Below, in pieces: positions 1 to 6,082 of a DNA stretch of 11,831 nucleotides. Source of the stretch: Candidatus Nomurabacteria bacterium (GTDB lineage Bacteria; Patescibacteriota; Minisyncoccia; Phycocordibacterales; UBA9973); assembly GCA_943354525.1 (NCBI GenBank), contig CALRCI010000017.1, positions 1 through 11,831 on the forward strand, given 5' to 3'. A model generated the notes under the pieces. That model had not been told where the DNA came from, searched no databases, and saw nothing but the letters and a program-made list of their open reading frames with translations. Position numbers and translations under genes: made by a program. Position 1 is the stretch's first letter. Every line of letters begins with the position of its first letter.

Positions 1-1
1 A

Positions 2-496
2 CTTGTCGGATTCTTCCAAGGCAATCCCACTCGCATCACCGGTGATGGTATACGCACTGTACAAGTATTGATCGATGAACGGAATAAAAATCGCCCAGAA
101 AAAATTTCTGAAGTTTCTATTTCAGATGATCTGGTCGCCTTCATCGGACGCGCGGGATACACGCTTGAAAGTGTTTTGCCGCATGACGTCACACTCGATC
201 TCACCGCGAAGACCGGACGCTTCTACGGCGGCTACACTCGCGAAATGCTGCCGGACATCCATCCGAAATTGCACGCGATTCTCGAGCGTGCCGGTGAAAT
301 CGTGCAGGCCTCAATCGTCGGCTTCGATCTCATCATCGGTGATCCGACTGCCGATCCCGACACACAAGTCTGGGGAATCATCGAATGCAATTCCCTGCCC
401 TTCATCGATCTGCACTACTATGCCTACGAAGGCACGCCGATAAACATCGCCAAATATATTTGGGATTTGTGGGAAAAAAAATATCCGAGAAAGTAA
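2..496 (+). CDS. ATP-grasp ligase, C-terminal part (cyanophycin-synthetase-like), 5' end outside window
   Basis: The frame is open from base 2 to a TAA at 494-496, giving about 164 residues with no start in view. Near the left edge it reads GDGIRTVQVLIDERNKNRP, which resembles the loop of cyanophycin synthetase and GshAB-type ATP-grasp domains (VGDGxxTIxELI). The end carries WGIIECNSLPFIDLHYY, where the ExN pair (E, N of ECN) matches the Mg-ATP-coordinating residues of ATP-grasp enzymes. The family joins a carboxylate to an amine or thiol through an acyl-phosphate. The substrate cannot be told from this fragment, and cyanophycin itself is not implied. The gene stops 5 nt before the 3' end of the convergent tRNA-Ser, with no hairpin terminator between. 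Family call fairly secure, specific function unknown. Confidence 0.75.
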   Translation, partial: LVGFFQGNPTRITGDGIRTVQVLIDERNKNRPEKISEVSISDDLVAFIGRAGYTLESVLPHDVTLDLTAKTGRFYGGYTREMLPDIHPKLHAILERAGEIVQASIVGFDLIIGDPTADPDTQVWGIIECNSLPFIDLHYYAYEGTPINIAKYIWDLWEKKYPRK

Positions 497-501
497 TTTT
501 G

Positions 502-586
502 CGGAGGCGGTGAGATTCGAACTCACGGTTCCTTGCGGAACGACGGTTTAGTAAACCGTTGATTTAAACCACTCATCCACGCCTCC
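502..586 (-). tRNA. tRNA-Ser, anticodon ACT (unusual)
   Basis: Read on the minus strand, an 85-nt cloverleaf folds with acceptor GGAGGCG/CGCCTCC, discriminator G, a short D-stem GAT/ATC, anticodon stem ACGGT/ACCGT, a long variable arm GTTCC-GCAA-GGAAC and T-arm GTGAG-TTCGAAT-CTCAC. The long variable arm and G73 mark it as serine. The 7-nt anticodon loop TTACTAA places U33 correctly and gives A34-C35-U36. The usual bacterial anticodon here is GCT, so this is one transition away. CCA is not encoded. The 5' strand of the acceptor and following bases are duplicated at 710-721 upstream. All helices are intact, so it does not look like a decayed gene. Confidence 0.9.
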
Positions 587-709
587 TTCGTTTCACTCAG
601 TCGGCGTGTATTCGTGTCCTCTCGGACCCTTCCCTCAAGCTGTGCCTCAGCACATCGCTTGTTGGTCAAATGACCAAACGGATGAAATATGAAGCAGTTC
701 ATATTTCAT
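587..709 (-). ncRNA. Hairpin-rich leader or small inserted element upstream of tRNA-Ser(ACT)
   Basis: This 123-nt stretch has no gene but contains four consecutive hairpins: 682-709 (12-bp perfect stem, 4-nt loop), 662-677 (6 bp, 4-nt loop), 637-660 (9 bp with a 2-nt bulge, 4-nt loop) and 616-627 (GTCC stem). On the minus strand the last loop is GAGA, a GNRA tetraloop, which favours minus-strand RNA. Both sides are bounded by the same 12 nt (575-586 and 710-721), as a target-site duplication would be. In addition 603-611 is complementary (8 of 9) to the tRNA 5' strand at 575-583, so an alternative fold could mask the tRNA start. Whether it is a structured tRNA leader, an inserted small element, or both is inference. 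Confidence 0.45.
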
Positions 710-721
710 ATCCACGCCTCC
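710..721 (-). repeat. Second copy of the tRNA-Ser 5' end, GGAGGCGTGGAT
   Basis: The minus strand reads GGAGGCGTGGAT here and again at 586-575, where it forms the first 12 nt of the tRNA. The identity stops exactly at both ends. The spacing is 135 nt. This outer copy sits directly downstream of an extended -10 box, where the tRNA would be expected to begin if nothing had been inserted. Confidence 0.85.
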
Positions 722-730
722 AGTCGTATC

Positions 731-739
731 ACTATACCA
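731..739 (-). promoter_or_regulatory. Extended -10 promoter for the tRNA-Ser(ACT) transcript
   Basis: The minus strand carries TGG-TATAGT, an extended -10 element (TGn plus 5/6 match to TATAAT). A start about 7 nt downstream falls near 724, three bases before the outer GGAGGCG copy at 721. No convincing -35 is visible, which is acceptable for extended -10 promoters. Confidence 0.5.
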
Positions 740-804
740 TATGGATTTTATTTTAAAATCTGGCGAATTATGCTAATCTCATAAGGTAAATTAAACGAAG
801 TCAC

Positions 805-893
805 GGAGCCGTGTCTGAGTGGTCTAAGGTACCTCTTTGCTAAAGAGGCAGGGGCTTTAAAACCCCTCGATGGTTCGAATCCATCCGGCTCCG
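805..893 (+). tRNA. tRNA-Ser, anticodon GCT
   Basis: An 89-nt tRNA with acceptor GGAGCCG/CGGCTCC, discriminator G, anticodon stem CCTCT/AGAGG, loop TTGCTAA (anticodon GCT at 839-841), a long variable arm (AGGGG ... CCCCT) and T-arm GATGG-TTCGAAT-CCATC. The D-stem is weak (about two pairs). It reads AGC and AGU serine codons, so it already covers the codons of the ACT-anticodon tRNA on the other strand. CCA is not encoded. Confidence 0.95.
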
Positions 894-900
894 CAGTGAT

Positions 901-925
901 AAATACGCAAATTTGCGTATTTTTT
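901..925 (+). terminator. Rho-independent terminator after tRNA-Ser(GCT)
   Basis: Bases 901-922 form a perfect palindrome (9-bp stem AAATACGCA/TGCGTATTT around AATT) that runs into a T-rich stretch. It starts 7 nt after the tRNA and isolates it from the following esterase gene. Confidence 0.8.
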
Positions 926-1003
926 AATTTTTTTGATATTGCGGTAAACAACCCTAAAAACCGCAAAAAAAAAAAAATTCATCTAAAACAAAAAAAACTA
1001 ACT

Positions 1004-2707
1004 ATGAAAAAACTGATTCTCATTTCTCTGCTCTGGCTGGGAGTTGCTGTGCCGTATGCTGTTTTGGCTCAAACTATTGCAACACAAGACCTTGAAGGTG
1101 GCGTAGTGTCCGGCCAATCTAATATCACTGACGGCGAACCAACGTATGCGGCAACGGCAAATGATTCCATCATGGTTATCGGCAATAATAATGCCTACAC
1201 TCTGAACTGGGATTATGATTCATCGCTCACACACTCTCAATCTGCCGGTTCCGGAAGCAACGGATTCTACTACACGGGCAACCATGGCACCGGGCATCTC
1301 ACGCTCGCATTTCAAATTGAATTATTGCGACTGGGGCATATTCCCACATTGGTAGCAAATGATGGACAAGGAGCGCGACCAATGAGTACGTTCTTACCGA
1401 ATCCAAGCAATCATTTTGCCGTGAATACACAATACGGCAAGACACTCAATAAATTCCGCCATTGCGGTGGAATTAATATGATTCCAAATGTCCGTTTCTC
1501 GCTCTTTTTTCAAGGCGAAGGTGACGCAGTATATCCGCTCATAGCGCCATACCGAGGAAAATTAGAGTCACTGTACAATTCACTCCGCAGTGATTATCCG
1601 AACTTGCGATATGAAGTAGTTATTCAATGCCGTCCACCGGCAGTCATTGCCTACGATACGGGACATCGCGACATAGCAGAATCTCAAAGACAATTGATGC
1701 TCAGCCATCCGGATACCGTTATACTCGTGTCGTCAAACGGCGTTCCGGGATATAACGGCGTACATGGGGATAAAACATTTTATGATTCTCTCGGACATCT
1801 GGCCGCACAAATGCTTTGGGACCGGCGTTCGGGAAACAATTTCATAAAAATTCCCAACATCATATCCGTCGTTCGTATCTCAACTGATTCCATTGTATTC
1901 ATCTACAATGTCAACGTAACTATCGATAGTATCGGTGCAGAGCCGAATCATATGGAACGGTACTTTACTTTCAACAACGGCTGGATGTGTTCGAAACTCC
2001 TGCTCAATTACAGGAATAACCCGAAACTGGTATGCGCAATCATTACTGGAGGGACGAACCCTCCAACGTTGGCAAGTTATCTTCCCGATGCATTATATCG
2101 AGACAGCGTGTATCACACTGGTAATATCTGGTCTAATGTTCCGTATACGGGACCGTACATCATGAGCACTGGCGGAGGATTTTATGGCAGAACTCAGGGG
2201 TATTATGGATATAGTTTCCACAATGTGGGAATAAATAACCAGGCCCCCGGAGCTGCGCTTCCGATAGACAACATGTCGTTCATTGCAACAGCGAATCTTG
2301 ACGATGCCACCATAGAAATCAGGTGGAAATATTTATCAGGAGACGCTGAGCCGATTGAGAAGAGCACTGACGGAGAAAATTACACCGTCATCGGATATGC
2401 CGATGCTTCGAATCATTTGATAGATGCGCATCCGTCACCGGGCAATAATTATTATCGCTGCGGACACCAGACCGCACATATCTGGTGGGATGTGCCGATG
2501 CAGATATGTATATATCCGAATCCGACAAGCAATGATGCGCACGTCAGCAATGTAGATCTCGATGCAGAAATCGATATTCGAAACATCTACGGAATTCTCA
2601 TCTTCCACGGAAATCTGAACAACGGAACAGTTTCCCTGCAACAATTCCCGAGTGGATGCTACCGAGCCACTGTTGGCGAGAGAAATTTTTCAATAGTTAA
2701 GCAGTAA
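1004..2707 (+). CDS. Secreted SGNH/SASA-type esterase with type IX secretion C-terminal sorting domain
   Basis: 567 residues. The chosen ATG begins a clear signal peptide (MKKLILISLLWLGVAVPYAVLAQ split near residue 22); the frame is open farther upstream only into the tRNA terminator. Residues about 33-275 resemble the sialate O-acetylesterase-like SGNH group: GQSN (Ser39 as nucleophile), FFQGEGDA (170-174, block III-like) and NGVH (His254). Asn251 stands where Asp is usual. Residues about 424-490 resemble the beta-sandwich common before sorting domains (IEKSTDGENYTVIG, then GNNYYR). Residues 500-567 (ICIYPNPTSN ... FSIVKQ) match a type A Por-secretion domain, used by Bacteroidota to export proteins through the outer membrane. 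There is no Shine-Dalgarno; the leader is A-rich, as in Bacteroidota. Likely role is deacetylation of glycans, by family. It stands alone between two terminators, consistent with horizontal transfer. Confidence 0.85.
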   Translation: MKKLILISLLWLGVAVPYAVLAQTIATQDLEGGVVSGQSNITDGEPTYAATANDSIMVIGNNNAYTLNWDYDSSLTHSQSAGSGSNGFYYTGNHGTGHLTLAFQIELLRLGHIPTLVANDGQGARPMSTFLPNPSNHFAVNTQYGKTLNKFRHCGGINMIPNVRFSLFFQGEGDAVYPLIAPYRGKLESLYNSLRSDYPNLRYEVVIQCRPPAVIAYDTGHRDIAESQRQLMLSHPDTVILVSSNGVPGYNGVHGDKTFYDSLGHLAAQMLWDRRSGNNFIKIPNIISVVRISTDSIVFIYNVNVTIDSIGAEPNHMERYFTFNNGWMCSKLLLNYRNNPKLVCAIITGGTNPPTLASYLPDALYRDSVYHTGNIWSNVPYTGPYIMSTGGGFYGRTQGYYGYSFHNVGINNQAPGAALPIDNMSFIATANLDDATIEIRWKYLSGDAEPIEKSTDGENYTVIGYADASNHLIDAHPSPGNNYYRCGHQTAHIWWDVPMQICIYPNPTSNDAHVSNVDLDAEIDIRNIYGILIFHGNLNNGTVSLQQFPSGCYRATVGERNFSIVKQ

Positions 2708-2726
2708 ATTCTTTCATTTCACAAAT

Positions 2727-2758
2727 AAAAAAGCTCTCTGAATTCAGGGAGCTTTTTT
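2727..2758. terminator. Bidirectional terminator between convergent genes
   Basis: An A6-stem-T6 hairpin: AAAAAAGCTC with one T-G wobble, then CTGAATTCAG, closing into GAGCTTTTTT. It has a T-run on both strands and lies between the stops of the esterase gene (2707) and the S74 gene (2771), so it can end both transcripts. Confidence 0.9.
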
Positions 2759-2770
2759 CATTCTAAAATT

Positions 2771-4768
2771 TTAATTCAGCGGAGCTGCATCAGCCGGAGG
2801 AGTTTCTGCGTCAACTGGCGGCGGCGTATCAGACGGAGTGGCAGTATCTAGCGGAGGATCTGACACATCACCGGAATCATCGGCCGGTGGTGGACTGACT
2901 GCTCCGCTGCTGCCAGAGGAAGATACTGGCTGGTTCTGCAAGAGTTGCTGGAGCTGCGCTTCGTTGACACAGGTCGCGCCGACACAGAGCTGGTTAGTAT
3001 GCACTTCGCCGACGAATATTTTCTGGAGGCCGTTCGCCGCACTGCCGAGATAGGCTGAGATGAGGGTAGCGAGCGAGCCGCTCGTGTTGCTATCGAGTGA
3101 TGTGAGCGGGCGAATTTTCAAATCAAGTTCTTGGATCGCGCCAGCAAGCGGGACGACGAGCGAACCATAGTCAATGCCAAGATAATCATCATAAATCTTG
3201 TGAACTGAGTCAGGGAAAATCTGTTGGACTTCCTGCGCAATAAATCCTTCATGGGTCACCGTCATGTCATGTCCGGCAATGCTATTCCAGTTGAAAGTAA
3301 CTGGACGGAGTTGCATGATGCGATCGAGATTACCGGAGAGAGTAGTGACATTCTGCTTGAGGCGCGCATCAGACGTACAGCTCGTCGTACCGGTACCGTC
3401 ACCGATCGTACAGGTCGTACCTGAACCCGTAACCGTAACATTACCAGTCGAGGCGACATTGAATTTGGTCGAACCGCCAGCTTGGACATCAAAGAGGCGT
3501 TTTGTGCCGGAGCCCGTTGCCGTCTGTGTGACATTCACGAGAAGACCAGTGTAGCCTGCAGTACCTGATTGGTTGACGGTTGGCGTCAGCGCAATCATGT
3601 TTACCGTGCCGGAAGATTGTTTGTTCGCAGCGAGAAAATCGGCGACCGTCGTGAAGCTGTTTTGCGAGCTGCCGGATGACCCCGGATACGCAAGTTCGAC
3701 GAGGATATCTCCGCCCGTACCCGTACCCGTACCTATGGCGCCGGCCAAAGAAAGAGTGGACGCCGAAGCACTAATATTCGAACTTCCCGATACGATGCCT
3801 GTGCCATGAATACGAAATGCGGCAAGCTCTCCCGCAGTTGCCTGCACTGCTCCATGGCCGAGATAGAGATCGTCATATGTCGCAGAAGTGAAGTTCGGGC
3901 TATCGCCGAATACGATTTGGTGATTGCCTTGAAGCGTCACACCATCACCGAAACCAATACTGCCTGTAACCCCAGTTGCAGCCGCTGCGCCGGCATTACT
4001 ACCGATGATGATATTGTAGCTGCCTGTGGTAATTGATTTCGTCGAAAGACTGCTGCCGATGATATCGCCAATAAATATATTGCTGCCGCCGGTCGTTATA
4101 TCAGGACCGGTAATGGCACCGATTAAAACATTTTGACTGCCACTGGTCAGCGCACCACCCGTCGGAGCAGCGCTGCTGAATGAGCCAAGTATCGTATTGT
4201 AATCTCCAGTCATTGCCGAGCGGCCTGAGCCTTGGCCGACGACTGTATTGTGCGTACCGGTACCGCCGCTTGCACCATTACCAATGACCGTATTGCCTCC
4301 TGAACCGCTTGCACCGCCGCTGGCACTCGCGCCCAGCAGTACGTTCTGCGTCCCCGCCACAGAAAGTATCGTCGTGCCGGAAATTTGATAGCCGCTGGAA
4401 CTGCTCGTATTTACTGCACTTGAAAACGTCTTCGCACCGGCCCATGTCTGGGTGCCTGTCGAGACGAGACCGGGATTGGATGCATCGGCTGGGCCGAAGG
4501 TGAGCGTACCTGCAGAATAACTGGCGCCGTTTGAGATTGACGAGGCTGAGAATGTACCGATTGTTACCGGATCGGCAGTACAATTCGTATCACCGGGACT
4601 ACAAGAAGGATCGAGTGTGGCACCCGCAGCGTAGGGAGACCCTGGCGGAGTAGCGAAGACATGGACGGCAGTTGCGAAGAAAGTGATAAAGAGCAACGAA
4701 AGAGCCAGAACTTTGTTGGCTTTGAGAATATGTTTTGCTTTGAACGCATAGAGATGTACACCCTTCAT
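2771..4768 (-). CDS. Surface/tail-fibre-like protein with YadA-like repeats and S74 self-cleaving chaperone domain
   Basis: 665 residues from the ATG at 4768; a GTG two codons upstream is in frame but the -10 box is too close for it. Residues about 15-40 form a hydrophobic signal/anchor. The motif PGSPYAAGATLDPSCSPGD follows at about 42-60, then a Gly/Ser/Thr-rich region. At about 140-260 there are repeated NxVxG-type units (NVLLG, NTVIG, NTVVG, NTILG, NVLIG, NIFIG, NIIIG), as in the left-handed beta-roll of YadA heads. At about 464-550 lies the intramolecular chaperone of the endosialidase type: SDARLK gives the Ser466/Lys471 dyad that by family autocleaves before Ser, followed by FNWNSIAGHD and EGFIAQEVQQIFPD. 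The tail (about 612-665) is Pro/Asp/Ser/Thr-rich. Probably a trimeric surface fibre or adhesin; ligand unknown. Confidence 0.85.
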   Translation of the reverse strand: MKGVHLYAFKAKHILKANKVLALSLLFITFFATAVHVFATPPGSPYAAGATLDPSCSPGDTNCTADPVTIGTFSASSISNGASYSAGTLTFGPADASNPGLVSTGTQTWAGAKTFSSAVNTSSSSGYQISGTTILSVAGTQNVLLGASASGGASGSGGNTVIGNGASGGTGTHNTVVGQGSGRSAMTGDYNTILGSFSSAAPTGGALTSGSQNVLIGAITGPDITTGGSNIFIGDIIGSSLSTKSITTGSYNIIIGSNAGAAAATGVTGSIGFGDGVTLQGNHQIVFGDSPNFTSATYDDLYLGHGAVQATAGELAAFRIHGTGIVSGSSNISASASTLSLAGAIGTGTGTGGDILVELAYPGSSGSSQNSFTTVADFLAANKQSSGTVNMIALTPTVNQSGTAGYTGLLVNVTQTATGSGTKRLFDVQAGGSTKFNVASTGNVTVTGSGTTCTIGDGTGTTSCTSDARLKQNVTTLSGNLDRIMQLRPVTFNWNSIAGHDMTVTHEGFIAQEVQQIFPDSVHKIYDDYLGIDYGSLVVPLAGAIQELDLKIRPLTSLDSNTSGSLATLISAYLGSAANGLQKIFVGEVHTNQLCVGATCVNEAQLQQLLQNQPVSSSGSSGAVSPPPADDSGDVSDPPLDTATPSDTPPPVDAETPPADAAPLN
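3714..3731 (-). repeat. Three tandem CCCGTA hexamers inside the S74 gene
   Basis: Three exact copies of CCCGTA (plus strand), followed by CC. In the gene they encode a Gly-Thr run (GTGTGTG). Unit length is a multiple of three, so copy-number slippage would change length without shifting the frame. Short, and may be mere composition. Confidence 0.5.
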
Positions 4769-4776
4769 ATACACTG

Positions 4777-4782
4777 AGTATA
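4777..4782 (-). promoter_or_regulatory. -10 box for the S74 surface protein gene
   Basis: Minus strand TATACT, ending 8 nt before the ATG at 4768. A start 7 nt downstream would give a transcript with essentially no leader. No good -35 is visible at 16-18 nt. Confidence 0.45.
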
Positions 4783-4824
4783 GCGCATTATGGGGCTTTC
4801 TTGTATGTACAAACTAGTGGAAAA

Positions 4825-5961
4825 CTATCGGATGATTGCGCCGAAGACGCGGACTGTTTCTTGCTCAAGCTGCCGGTGCATGTCGTTGACTTCGGCATCG
4901 GTCAGGGTGCGGTCAAGTGAACGGTACGTGACGCGATAGGCATAGCTCTTCTTCCCTGATCCGAACTTCTCGGCATTTTCGTATTCATCGACAAGCGCGA
5001 CTTCTTCGGCCAGATCTCCAGCAACATCACGCACGAGATCGAAATAATCGTTGGGTGTAAATGACGCTGCATCGACGAGGAACGAAATATCACGGACGAC
5101 GGGAGGATATTTGCTGACTTCTTTGAATTTATTTCCGAGGGTGAGCTGCTTGATGACGCGTTCATCGGTGCTCCAGAGCAAGCGAATATCGGGAAGTTCC
5201 ATGGAAATAATTGCGAGACGCTCCAATCCGAAGCCGAACGCCCAGCCGTTGTAGCCTTCAACACCGAAATTCTTGAGCACGTCTTTGCGCGGCATGCCGC
5301 CGCCGAGAATTTCCACCCATTGGCCGTCAATTTCCACTTCCACTTGCAATGAGGGATCGGTGTATGGGAAGACGTCGTCTAGAAAACGATACTTTGTATC
5401 CATCCCGAACAATCCGATGATGATTTGGTGCAGTGCATCTTTGAGCGCATCGAGCGGGAGAATTCCCTTCTCGTCCGGTACGAGATAGAGTCCGCCGAAC
5501 TGATGGAAAATATTCATGTGCCGGCGATCGATCTCGTCCTTGCGATAGACTTTGCCGTAGCAGAGCACGCCAAAAGATTCTTTGGCGGCGAGACGCGCCT
5601 TGATTTCAGGAAGTTGCAAATAGTAGTACCACATCGTCGTGTCTTGTGTACGGAGAATGTGGTCGGCATCGACGTAGTATGTGTCTGATGCGCGGCGAGC
5701 CGGATGATCGGCGGCAAAATTGAATTCGTCGAATGCGACCTTCGTCGAAATGATTTCCGGAATGGTGACGCTATCAAAATCTCGGAGAATTGGAATCGCA
5801 CGAGCTTTCTCGACAAGTGCAGAGAGTGGCGAGTCTGGCGTGCGCGACAGATCAGGCATGGCCAAGAAGCGCTTCATACGCATCGCCTCGGCGTCCGTCC
5901 GGGATTCAAGAACTTCCCGGAGAGCATGTTCTTCCGTTGTGTCGATGCGGATGTCTGCCAT
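4825..5961 (-). CDS. Single-chain (mitochondrial-type) phenylalanine-tRNA ligase
   Basis: 378 residues, ATG at 5961, stop TAG. It charges tRNA-Phe with phenylalanine using ATP. The class II catalytic core resembles PheS: ADHPAR (84-89), motif 2 region KVYRKDEIDRRHMNIFHQ (137-154) and motif 3 GWAFGFGLERLA (239-250), then PDIRLLW. Residues about 284-378 (SKYPPVVRDISF ... YRVTYRSLDRTLTD) are a ferredoxin-fold anticodon-binding domain, which in ordinary bacteria sits at the end of the separate PheT subunit. The N-terminal coiled coil of bacterial PheS is absent. This order, size and the linking SKYP-DISF sequence match the monomeric mitochondrial enzyme (FARS2) rather than PheS alone. No pheT lies nearby. 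Function is confident; the monomeric state is inferred from domain order. Confidence 0.92.
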   Translation of the reverse strand: MADIRIDTTEEHALREVLESRTDAEAMRMKRFLAMPDLSRTPDSPLSALVEKARAIPILRDFDSVTIPEIISTKVAFDEFNFAADHPARRASDTYYVDADHILRTQDTTMWYYYLQLPEIKARLAAKESFGVLCYGKVYRKDEIDRRHMNIFHQFGGLYLVPDEKGILPLDALKDALHQIIIGLFGMDTKYRFLDDVFPYTDPSLQVEVEIDGQWVEILGGGMPRKDVLKNFGVEGYNGWAFGFGLERLAIISMELPDIRLLWSTDERVIKQLTLGNKFKEVSKYPPVVRDISFLVDAASFTPNDYFDLVRDVAGDLAEEVALVDEYENAEKFGSGKKSYAYRVTYRSLDRTLTDAEVNDMHRQLEQETVRVFGAIIR

Positions 5962-5969
5962 ATGTGCGG

Positions 5970-5975
5970 ATTATA
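5970..5975 (-). promoter_or_regulatory. -10 box for the PheRS gene
   Basis: A perfect TATAAT on the minus strand ending 8 nt before the ATG at 5961, again predicting a leaderless transcript. No Shine-Dalgarno precedes the gene, and no clear -35 is seen. Confidence 0.55.
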
Positions 5976-6034
5976 ACCGAAACTAGGCCCTCCCGCCAGT
6001 CAGATCGCTCGAGAGAAGCTCATACGCGGCCATG

Positions 6035-6063
6035 TTGACGGCATCCACCAGCCGATATATAGT
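6035..6063 (+). promoter_or_regulatory. Sigma70-type promoter TTGACG-17-TATAGT
   Basis: TTGACG at 6035-6040, a 17-nt spacer and TATAGT at 6058-6063 are each a 5/6 match at the ideal distance. A start near 6070 leaves a leader of about 13 nt before the ATG at 6083. It overlaps an in-frame upstream ATG (6032), which argues against that longer start. Confidence 0.75.
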
Positions 6064-6082
6064 GACAAAAACTTCTATAGCT

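Noticed and set aside
587..615. Hammerhead-like ribozyme core (CTGAGTGAAAC on the minus strand)
   Set aside because: The hammerhead core needs CTGANGA and GAAA separated by a stem. Here they run together with no stem II.
941..964. GCGGT ... ACCGC inverted repeat in the esterase leader
   Set aside because: Only 5 bp with a 14-nt loop and no clear partner signal; too weak to call an operator or terminator.
896..1003. Earlier start for the esterase gene
   Set aside because: The extra residues would be read from the tRNA terminator palindrome and the poly-A leader; the signal peptide begins at ATG 1004.
893..2770. Integration of the esterase gene at tRNA-Ser(GCT) by an integrase, with att repeat
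   Set aside because: No repeat of the tRNA 3' end is found near 2710-2770 and no integrase gene is in the window. Position next to a tRNA is suggestive only.
2838..4583. Plus-strand and alternative-frame open frames across the S74 gene
   Set aside because: They arise from the Gly/Ser/Thr-rich composition of the real gene; the translations are low-complexity with no domain, and the S74 frame explains the region.
6032..6082. Earlier ATG at 6032 for the unknown basic protein
   Set aside because: It precedes the -35/-10 boxes that end at 6063, so it would not be in the transcript.
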